Origin: Granulicatella adiacens
Lineage (GTDB): Bacteria; Bacillota; Bacilli; Lactobacillales; Aerococcaceae
NCBI GenBank assembly: GCA_018364485.1
Contig: JAGZLX010000077.1
Location: forward strand, 1 to 7,169
DNA: 7,169 bases
Reading direction: 5' to 3'
This document shows positions 1 to 5,095 of this stretch, piece by piece. Both the position numbers and the translations under genes were made by a program. A model generated the notes under the pieces. That model worked only from the letters and a program-made list of their open reading frames with translations, had not been told where the DNA came from and made no database searches. The number at the start of each line of letters is the position of its first letter. Within the stretch, counting starts at the first letter, position 1.

Positions 1-35
1 TTAATGAAGTAACGAGTTTCGTCGTCTAATAATTA
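1..35 (-). other. metK: In-frame TAA in metK and continuing MetK reading frame
   Basis: On the minus strand, the codons after the TAA at 33-35 read TTA TTA GAC GAC GAA ACT CGT TAC TTC ATT, giving LLDDETRYFI up to the window edge. This is the expected MetK continuation: homologues have PAE-x-L, then a few polar residues, then a KFFIN- or KYFIN-type motif. One base change (GAA to TAA; plus-strand position 35, c to a) explains the break, and no indel is needed. The rest of metK lies outside the window. Confidence 0.85.
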
Positions 36-695
36 AGCAGGAACAACTGGTTTTACAACATACTCAAGCACATCTTTTCTGATTTGCTCTTGAGAAATTT
101 CTTCATCATGTTGTGTACTTACAACGATTGTATCAATACGTTTTACTTGGTGTTCAGGTGTGTATTCAATTGTCACTTGAACTTTACCATCTGGTCCTAA
201 GTAATCTAATTGTTTTTCCTTACGAACTTTTGCAAGTTGATAAGCTAACTTATGACTTAAGTCGATTGGTAGTGGCATATATGATTCAGTTTCGTTTGTT
301 GCATAACCAAACATTAATCCTTGGTCTCCTGCTCCAAACTCTTCTGATTGTCCACGAGTTTCTAATGCATCGTCAACCCCCATTGCGATATCTGGTGATT
401 GTTTATCGAGTGAAACTAATACAGCTACTGAGTCTGCATCATATCCATATTTACGGTCTGTATAACCGATTTTACGAATTGTATCACGAGCTACTTGTTG
501 ATAATCGACAACAGCACTTGTTGTGATTTCTCCTACTAAAACGACTAAACCAGTGTTTACTACTGTCTCACAGGCTACACGCGCTGTTGGATTTTGAGTA
601 AGAATGGCATCTAAAATACCATCACTAATTTGGTCTGCGATTTTATCGGGATGTCCTTCTGTTACGGATTCCGATGTAAATAAAATTTTTTCCAT
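33..695 (-). CDS. metK: S-adenosylmethionine synthetase, N-terminal part, cut by an in-frame stop
   Basis: MetK makes S-adenosylmethionine from methionine and ATP in the cytoplasm, as an oligomer. From the ATG at 693-695 the product is 220 residues, against roughly 380-400 for the family. Visible landmarks are the start LFTSESVTEGHPDK with the GHPDK motif (residues 14-18), KQSPDI (98-103), the GAGDQGLMFGYATNET block (121-136) and STQHDEE (193-199). The frame closes at TAA (33-35) straight after KPVVPA, where homologues continue with E. I chose the start at 695 because GGGGG at 704-708 lies 8 bases upstream of it, and because the protein then begins MEKILFTSES as in homologues. The in-frame ATG at 708-710 lies inside the riboswitch and overlaps that Shine-Dalgarno sequence. 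All 220 residues align without other damage. The truncated product would lack the remaining catalytic and C-terminal regions. A sequencing error or a true nonsense mutation are both possible. Confidence 0.9.
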   Translation of the reverse strand: MEKILFTSESVTEGHPDKIADQISDGILDAILTQNPTARVACETVVNTGLVVLVGEITTSAVVDYQQVARDTIRKIGYTDRKYGYDADSVAVLVSLDKQSPDIAMGVDDALETRGQSEEFGAGDQGLMFGYATNETESYMPLPIDLSHKLAYQLAKVRKEKQLDYLGPDGKVQVTIEYTPEHQVKRIDTIVVSTQHDEEISQEQIRKDVLEYVVKPVVPA

Positions 696-701
696 TTCTT
701 T

Positions 702-757
702 TTCCCCCATTCAATTCCGGTTACAAGGCATCTACACATTGTGTATCCTTTCGGGAA
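702..757 (-). ncRNA. SMK-box (SAM-III) riboswitch in the metK leader
   Basis: Read on the minus strand, the leader contains TTCCCGAAAGGAT (745-757), a short hairpin ACAC-AAT-GTGU (734-744), the conserved strand AGATGCCTTGTAACCG (718-733), an A/G-rich linker and finally GGGGGAA (702-708). From memory, these elements and their order match the Enterococcus faecalis metK SMK box closely. In this class the TTCCC strand pairs with the GGGAA that contains the Shine-Dalgarno sequence when SAM is bound, so SAM blocks ribosome binding. The same pairing is possible here between 753-757 and 702-706. The regulator therefore acts on translation of metK, with no terminator hairpin in the leader. Confidence 0.93.
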
Positions 758-776
758 TATCATTTTTAACTTTCTC

Positions 777-785
777 ATTATAGCA
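777..785 (-). promoter_or_regulatory. Extended -10 promoter of metK
   Basis: The minus strand reads TGCTATAAT, a perfect extended -10 (TGnTATAAT), ending at 777. Transcription would start near 770 and give a leader of about 75 bases that contains the whole SMK box. I see no good -35 at 16-18 bases; TTGCTA (803-808) is 20 bases upstream, so the TG extension probably compensates. Confidence 0.7.
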
Positions 786-844
786 TTTATTGTAAAAAAA
801 GATAGCAAAAACTACTATATATATGAACATTTTTTCAAACATAA

Positions 845-876
845 GAAAAAAGCCTAAGTTGAAGGACTTAGACTTT
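845..876 (-). terminator. Rho-independent terminator of the LPXTG adhesin gene
   Basis: On the minus strand an 11-position stem, AAAGtCTAAGT against ACTTAGgCTTT with one mismatch and a 6-base loop, runs into TTTTTT (846-851). It lies about 20 bases past the adhesin stop codon and upstream of the metK promoter, so it separates the two transcription units. Confidence 0.8.
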
Positions 877-896
877 CTTCATGAGGATTTATTCTA

Positions 897-2528
897 TTAT
901 TTTACTTCTTTACGAACAATTGCGTATGCGCCAACTAATAACACACTTGCGATTACAACTAGAAGATTATAGTTTGTTGTACCTGTATTTGGTAATTCAG
1001 GTTTTTCTTCAGTAGTTGTTGTATTTTCAGTTGTCACTACTGTACTTGGTCCTTCTGTTGTTGTTGTAACAGTTGTAGGTGCCTCAGTCGTAGTTGTCAC
1101 TGTTGTTGGAGCTTCCATTGTAGTCGTTACTGTTGTTGTAGCTGTCGTAGGTGCTTCCGTTGTTGTTGTAGCTGTCGTAGGAGCTTCCGTTGTTGTCGTT
1201 GTCGTAGTAGTCGTCGTTGTTGTAGTCTCCTCTTTTGGATTCACGATTGTTTTTGTAACTGCGTGATCTGTTCCAAAGTCTTCAACATTAACTACAGTAT
1301 CAGCGTCTTTAATAACGTGACCAGAAGGAGCTTCAATTTCAGTTAAGATATACTTATCTTTTAACAATTTGTTAACTGCAATGTTACCATTTTCATCTGA
1401 CTCAAACTCACCAATAACTTGATTATTTGCTTGACGAACAACTCTAAACTTAGCACCTTTAAGAGGTTGATTTGCATCATCTACTTTATGAATATTGATT
1501 GAGTACACATAACCAACACCAGAACCACCAGCGACTTGAACTGCAGCAATGTTAGTTACATCTTTGCTCTCAATCTCTTTACCTTTAAGAGTTGCCTCGT
1601 TTTTCAAAAGTTCACCATCTACAGGTTCATAATTCAATTGTACTTTATAATCGATACGGTATTGATCTTGATCAGTAATATCACCTAAATCAATAACAAA
1701 TGATTGTCCATCTTCACTGATTGTTATCTTGTGTTGATCAGTTACGTCGACGCGATTAGAGAATACCCACTCACCAGTTTCGTAAGAAAACTTACCTTTG
1801 ATAACTTGGATACTATCTTTTACATAGGATGCATTAGTAAATCTCAAGTGATCTTCAATTGTTACACCCTTGATATTTTGTTTGTTACGATTGACAGAAA
1901 TTGTGTATTGAACTTCTTTATGATTTCCGCTATTAACCCAGCTAGTCTTTGTTAAAAGTCTTGGGTTACCGTCCCCGATACCTTTAAATGTTACTTTACC
2001 AGCTACTTTTGTTACTGAGTTCACTGTCACTTCAATTGGAATTTCTCCTTGTTGAGGGTGTTTTTTGAAGTCAATACGTGCATAGAAGAAGAACGTACCA
2101 TTTGTATCAGAGTGCGTTTCAACATAATTTGTATACGTTAATGTTAATTTTTTATTGGTAGCATCAACAGTAGCATGAGCAATGACTTCGTTAGTATTGA
2201 TATCACGAATTTCAAAACTATCAGAAGTAATCATTAATGCATCTGGTACAGTAACTACTGTTTGATCGCCAGCTTTAACATTTTTTCCTGCTAAATCATA
2301 TGTAGCATTAATACGGAAAGTAGCCCATTGTGCTAAATCCCAATTTAGATTCCCACCTTCGTTATTTGTTACATTAACAATAGTAATGGTATCCGCAAAT
2401 TTACCGGTAACAGATACTGCCGGTGTTGTCTCTTCAGCAGAAGCATTATGAGAAGCTAATGTGAAAAGCGCTGTTAATAATATTAGTAAGAACGAAAAAA
2501 CCCCCAATTTTTTCCCGTTTTTATTCAT
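897..2528 (-). CDS. LPXTG-anchored Cna-like adhesin (MSCRAMM) with SpaA/Cna_B domain and Thr-rich stalk
   Basis: A 543-residue surface protein. Residues 1-31 are a signal peptide with a basic start, a hydrophobic core and probable cleavage after NASA; it lacks a YSIRK motif. Residues about 34-170 and 185-330 look like the paired Ig-like A-region domains of Cna/Ace collagen adhesins. The second carries K194, D226 and N310, spaced as expected for an intramolecular Lys-Asn isopeptide bond with its acid catalyst. Residues 340-432 are a SpaA/Cna_B fold (HKVDDANQPLKGAKF, YILTEIEAPSGH), with K348, E397 and N430 as candidate isopeptide residues. A Thr-rich stalk (435-506) is followed by LPNTG (512-516), a hydrophobic segment and the tail RKEVK, so sortase A should attach it to peptidoglycan. 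The ATG has an AGAGGA site 7-9 bases upstream. No sortase gene or pilin YPK motif is present, which favours a monomeric adhesin. Collagen binding is inferred from fold only. Confidence 0.9.
   Translation of the reverse strand: MNKNGKKLGVFSFLLILLTALFTLASHNASAEETTPAVSVTGKFADTITIVNVTNNEGGNLNWDLAQWATFRINATYDLAGKNVKAGDQTVVTVPDALMITSDSFEIRDINTNEVIAHATVDATNKKLTLTYTNYVETHSDTNGTFFFYARIDFKKHPQQGEIPIEVTVNSVTKVAGKVTFKGIGDGNPRLLTKTSWVNSGNHKEVQYTISVNRNKQNIKGVTIEDHLRFTNASYVKDSIQVIKGKFSYETGEWVFSNRVDVTDQHKITISEDGQSFVIDLGDITDQDQYRIDYKVQLNYEPVDGELLKNEATLKGKEIESKDVTNIAAVQVAGGSGVGYVYSINIHKVDDANQPLKGAKFRVVRQANNQVIGEFESDENGNIAVNKLLKDKYILTEIEAPSGHVIKDADTVVNVEDFGTDHAVTKTIVNPKEETTTTTTTTTTTTTEAPTTATTTTEAPTTATTTVTTTMEAPTTVTTTTEAPTTVTTTTEGPSTVVTTENTTTTEEKPELPNTGTTNYNLLVVIASVLLVGAYAIVRKEVK
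1011..1226 (-). repeat. Thr-rich stalk repeats of the adhesin, including a 30-bp tandem duplication
   Basis: The region encodes a run of 13 threonines (1188-1226), then units starting EAPTT or EGPST at residues 448, 458, 472, 482 and 492, mostly 10 residues long. At DNA level 1131-1160 and 1161-1190 are tandem 30-bp copies with a single mismatch (1152 against 1182). Such stalks span the cell wall and present the binding domains; slippage or recombination could change their length. Confidence 0.85.
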
Positions 2529-2558
2529 CGTGCTTTCCTCTTTTCTTATAAAATTGAT

Positions 2559-2571
2559 GGTAAATATTACC
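2559..2571. promoter_or_regulatory. Palindrome overlapping the start of the adhesin transcript (possible operator)
   Basis: GGTAA-ATA-TTACC is a perfect 5-bp inverted repeat with a 3-base centre. It sits just downstream of the predicted adhesin start site, a common place for repressor operators. I cannot assign it to a regulator family. Confidence 0.35.
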
Positions 2572-2581
2572 CCTCGCGTTC

Positions 2582-2590
2582 ATTTTATCA
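2582..2590 (-). promoter_or_regulatory. Extended -10 promoter of the adhesin gene
   Basis: The minus strand reads TGATAAAAT, which fits the extended -10 pattern TGn followed by TAAAAT (2582-2587). The region 17-18 bases upstream is only AT-rich and has no clear -35. Transcription would start near 2575, giving a leader of about 47 bases. Confidence 0.55.
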
Positions 2591-2614
2591 CATTTAATTC
2601 CTAATTAATACCTT

Positions 2615-2647
2615 AAAGATGAAATTCACCGCGTTTTTTTCATCTTT
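2615..2647. promoter_or_regulatory. 10-bp inverted repeat upstream of the adhesin promoter
   Basis: AAAGATGAAA (2615-2624) and TTTCATCTTT (2638-2647) form a perfect inverted repeat with a 13-base loop, followed on the plus strand by further Ts. It resembles a weak AT-rich terminator, but both flanking genes point away from it, so no transcript is obviously ended here. It lies just upstream of the adhesin -35 region, which suggests a regulator site. This is an inference from position only. Confidence 0.4.
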
Positions 2648-2778
2648 TTTTCAAAGAATTTTTCCCAAAATCCTTAGAGGCCTTGAAAAATAAAGCGTTT
2701 TAGCGGTTAGTTCCCTTTAAACTAATTACAAAATACACAATCATTTCCATCCTAAAAGCCCTTAAACAACGCCCAACC

Positions 2779-2807
2779 TTGACAAGAACACTATTATTAC
2801 CTATCAT
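2779..2807 (+). promoter_or_regulatory. Promoter of the membrane-protein gene
   Basis: A perfect -35 TTGACA (2779-2784) is followed after 17 bases by TATCAT (2802-2807), five of six matches to the -10 consensus. Transcription would start near 2814. A GAGG ribosome-binding site (2826-2829) lies 7 bases before the ATG at 2837. Confidence 0.75.
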
Positions 2808-2836
2808 TAAGCTATACTTAAGAATGAGGTATTATT

Positions 2837-3658
2837 ATGAATAATGAATCGCAGACGATATCAATCGAAAGCATTCTTCACCAAGCAACTACACCGTGGT
2901 TAAGCTTTGTCTTAGCACCGCTTGGTTATTGTTTTATCGGATTGATTCTTGCAATAAGACAACAGCAATTTCAATTTTTGCATTTTGTCGTATTATTTTT
3001 ATTTTTTGTAGCTATTTATTTACAAGAAAATTCATATCGAAAGCTAGCAATTCATCCTGAGAAGAAGAAATGGCCCGTCATTGCATTAACGAATCTTATT
3101 CTCTTTGCAATCCTCTTCTATTTCTTCCAAACAGTGACTTTAAGAGTGGTTCTACTACTCTTTGCGATTGTATTGTTTAATCATACAAATCTATTTGAAG
3201 TGAAGATTAATGAAGTTTCTTATATTTATCACTTACTGTTAAATGGAATTGCAAAATACTATATCGCAAACTTCGTGACAGTATATGTCCTCAGTGGCAA
3301 TGTAACGACTGCTATAAGCGCTCAGCTCTTCCAATATGTTTTGTTTGGACTCTATGTTTCTCATATCAAGACGAAACTCACAGAGCGAAAAGAAGGCAAA
3401 AGACATTTTGGTGCCGTGGCTGCTATCTTTAATGTATTCGTCAGTCTGTCATGGCTAGTTGGAACAGTTGTTTACTACTTATGGTATTTGAATCACTTTA
3501 ATATTTTGGGAATCATTTTATTCTCATTATCATTATTAATTCCGATTCTCTACCAAATCCACTTTAGAAAACAATACACAGTGAATCGATTAATCACATA
3601 CCTTCATTGGTATTTAGTCGTGATGTCCGTTTTATATGGTTTCTTTATTACAATTTAA
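2837..3658 (+). CDS. Polytopic membrane protein resembling a degenerate UbiA/MenA prenyltransferase
   Basis: A 273-residue, very hydrophobic protein with about eight or nine membrane segments (roughly 21-40, 46-62, 79-98, 101-115, 127-151, 160-177, 190-217, 221-241, 251-272). Several stretches recall MenA/UbiA prenyltransferases: the N-terminal ATTPWLSFVLAPLGY, the central INEVSYIYHLLLNGIAKYY, and SHIKTKLTERKEGKRHFGAV (175-194), which lines up with the NNLRDIETDRxxGKRT loop of MenA. The aspartates that bind Mg-prenyl diphosphate in that family are missing here: the NDxxD site would fall near YLQENSYRKL (61-70), and the second motif has K, T and E in place of Asp. It may therefore be a non-catalytic or divergent family member. 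The gene is monocistronic, with a good promoter and its own terminator. The family assignment rests on remembered motifs and is tentative; hypothetical membrane protein is the safe label. Confidence 0.85.
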   Translation: MNNESQTISIESILHQATTPWLSFVLAPLGYCFIGLILAIRQQQFQFLHFVVLFLFFVAIYLQENSYRKLAIHPEKKKWPVIALTNLILFAILFYFFQTVTLRVVLLLFAIVLFNHTNLFEVKINEVSYIYHLLLNGIAKYYIANFVTVYVLSGNVTTAISAQLFQYVLFGLYVSHIKTKLTERKEGKRHFGAVAAIFNVFVSLSWLVGTVVYYLWYLNHFNILGIILFSLSLLIPILYQIHFRKQYTVNRLITYLHWYLVVMSVLYGFFITI

Positions 3659-3662
3659 ATCA

Positions 3663-3696
3663 AAAAAATGGTTGGACAATTGTCCAACCATTTTTT
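3663..3696. terminator. Bidirectional terminator between convergent genes
   Basis: A perfect 17-bp-arm palindrome, centred between 3679 and 3680 on GGACAATTGTCC and flanked by A and T runs, gives a strong hairpin followed by T runs on both strands. It lies between the plus-strand membrane-protein gene (stop at 3656-3658) and the minus-strand nth gene (stop at 3699-3701), and should end both transcripts. Confidence 0.92.
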
Positions 3697-3698
3697 AT

Positions 3699-4337
3699 TT
3701 ATAGTTCTTTTTGACCATAAGCGCAAATATCGAGTAAAGGGCAATTTGCACATTTCGGTTTTCTAGCAGTACAGTGATATCTTCCAAAGAAAATCATCCA
3801 ATGATGGGCTTTCCCCCATAATTCTTTTGGTAACTTTTTACAAAGTGTCTCCTCTACTTCTAGAACTGATGCTGATTGCTTAACTATTTGGAGTCGTTTA
3901 GAAATACGTTCTACGTGTGTATCTACTGCAAATGCAGGCAATCCAAACGCGACGCTTAACACGACATTCGCTGTCTTTCGTCCAACTCCTGCTAGTTGCA
4001 CCAACTCTTCTCTTGTTCGTGGGACCTCTCCGTTAAATCGTTCAACCAATTGCTGTGCGCACAGACGAATATTCTTTGCCTTATTTCTGTAAAGACCTAA
4101 GGATTGAATACACTCAATCACCACTTCTTCTTCACTATTCGCTAAGGCATGCGCATTTGGATAAATCGCAAACAATTTCGGAGTGACCTTATTCACACCT
4201 TTGTCGGTTGCTTGCGCGCTGAGAATAGTCGCAATGAGCAATTGAAACGGCGTCTGGTGATCCAGTTCGCAATGCGCGTCTGGGAAAAGTTTTTGCATTT
4301 CGAGAACTGCTTGTAAAGTTTTTGCTTTTGATAACAT
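3699..4337 (-). CDS. nth: Endonuclease III (DNA glycosylase / AP lyase)
   Basis: A base-excision-repair enzyme that removes oxidised pyrimidines and cuts the abasic strand. It has 212 residues, the usual family length. The SAQATDKGVNKVTP stretch (40-53), the helix-hairpin-helix LAGVGRKTANVVLS (115-128) with catalytic Lys K121, and the AVDTHVERISKRL segment (137-149) with catalytic Asp D139 are all intact. Four cysteines, C189, C196, C199 and C205, have the C-x6-C-x2-C-x5-C spacing of the 4Fe-4S cluster. The ATG follows the dnaD stop codon after one base, so translation is probably coupled; only a weak GAAGAG ribosome-binding site lies upstream, inside the end of dnaD. It is the last gene of the aspB-asnS-dnaD-nth block. 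In B. subtilis ypoC follows nth; here a terminator and a convergent gene follow instead. Confidence 0.97.
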   Translation of the reverse strand: MLSKAKTLQAVLEMQKLFPDAHCELDHQTPFQLLIATILSAQATDKGVNKVTPKLFAIYPNAHALANSEEEVVIECIQSLGLYRNKAKNIRLCAQQLVERFNGEVPRTREELVQLAGVGRKTANVVLSVAFGLPAFAVDTHVERISKRLQIVKQSASVLEVEETLCKKLPKELWGKAHHWMIFFGRYHCTARKPKCANCPLLDICAYGQKEL

Positions 4338-4338
4338 C

Positions 4339-5028
4339 TTATCTCTTCACCCAATTCACTAATGGAACTGATTGACTAGCAGTTTCATTTGGTTTTACGT
4401 CTACTTGTGCATTCTTTGTGCGAGTTTCAGACGCTGCTAATTGTTGCGCAGATTGAATCCCTTTGTTCTTCCACGCCAGTAAAATACGGTCAATATATTT
4501 CACATTATGCGCTTGATTTAAGACGGCTTCTTTTAAAGCTGCTACGATTAATTCCTGTGGATATTTGTCGTTATGAATCCATCCAGAAATCATTTCAATT
4601 TCAAATCCACTTAACTGACGATTAAACTCTTGCTCAATTAATGTCAACACATTGACATCTTTTTGCGACATCTTTTCAACACTAAAAGAGTTTTGCTTAA
4701 ATAGCACTTCTAATTGACGAAGAAGCGGTTTAAAGCTGTAGTAATCCACTTTTTTGCCGTCTTGTGCTTCGCGCTGTTTAATCTCTAACACTTGTCGATC
4801 CATTAAATGTTGAATAATGCTAAACAATTGTCTTTCGTCGACTCCAAAATGTTGACAGGTTTCTCGAATATTTAACACAAATGATTCTTCTGGATGTCGT
4901 TGCATTAACCATGCAATTAATAAGCATTCATCTGCAGTCAATTGCAATTTTCGATAATTTTGAAGTAATGCATTTGGAACAGACGTGCTGCCACTATAAA
5001 TCCAATGTTCTTGGAATGTTAATGCCAT
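4339..5028 (-). CDS. dnaD: DNA replication initiation protein DnaD
   Basis: DnaD is a Firmicutes primosomal protein that works with DnaA, DnaB and DnaI when helicase is loaded at the origin or at restart sites. The 229-residue product has the N-terminal winged-helix DDBH1 domain (about 15-105) and the DDBH2 domain (about 123-192). The latter ends in the YIDRILLAWKNKGI motif (178-191), which carries the Y-x7-W-x3-G pattern linked to DNA binding in this family. A polar tail (195-220) ends in PLVNWVKR; a C-terminal tryptophan is also common in homologues. A strong GGGAGG site (5036-5041) lies 7 bases upstream of the ATG. A terminator hairpin lies just upstream of that site and no promoter is visible between them. 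Expression therefore probably depends on read-through from asnS or on a promoter inside asnS. Confidence 0.95.
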   Translation of the reverse strand: MALTFQEHWIYSGSTSVPNALLQNYRKLQLTADECLLIAWLMQRHPEESFVLNIRETCQHFGVDERQLFSIIQHLMDRQVLEIKQREAQDGKKVDYYSFKPLLRQLEVLFKQNSFSVEKMSQKDVNVLTLIEQEFNRQLSGFEIEMISGWIHNDKYPQELIVAALKEAVLNQAHNVKYIDRILLAWKNKGIQSAQQLAASETRTKNAQVDVKPNETASQSVPLVNWVKR

Positions 5029-5047
5029 TTTTTGACCTCCCTCTTTT

Positions 5048-5082
5048 AAAAAAGAGCCAACGACTCATGTCAGCGGCTCTTT
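5048..5082 (-). terminator. Hairpin terminator or attenuator between asnS and dnaD
   Basis: On the minus strand AAAGAGCC (5075-5082) pairs with GGCTCTTT (5051-5058), with a smaller inner GAC/GTC stem (5062-5064 with 5069-5071), and the stem runs into TTTTTT (5048-5053). It begins about 13 bases after the asnS stop codon and ends only 7 bases before the dnaD ribosome-binding site. It looks like a genuine rho-independent terminator, probably partial, because dnaD and nth follow with no visible promoter. Confidence 0.8.
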
Positions 5083-5095
5083 CATATTCTTTTTA

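Noticed and set aside
113..526. Open frame on the plus strand opposite metK
   Set aside because: It lies wholly antisense to a conserved coding region, has no ribosome-binding site or recognisable product, and has a composition typical of a reverse-strand shadow. The same applies to the plus-strand frames at 1704-1955, 4389-4625 and 4881-5105.
693..710. metK start at the upstream ATG (708-710), giving MGEKEMEKIL
   Set aside because: This ATG overlaps the riboswitch Shine-Dalgarno strand and has no good ribosome-binding site of its own. The ATG at 693-695 has GGGGG at the right distance and matches homologues.
1011..1226. CRISPR-like or non-coding repeat array
   Set aside because: The repeats are in frame, have no spacers and encode a Thr-rich wall-spanning region directly before an LPNTG signal.
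2693..2708. Short direct repeat AGCGTTT/AGCGGTT and possible cre site upstream of the adhesin
   Set aside because: Too short and imperfect; it does not fit the CcpA cre consensus well and could occur by chance.
2707..2725. Six-bp inverted repeat TTAGTT/AACTAA in the divergent intergenic region
   Set aside because: Short and AT-rich, it is away from both predicted promoters and is expected by chance in DNA of this composition.
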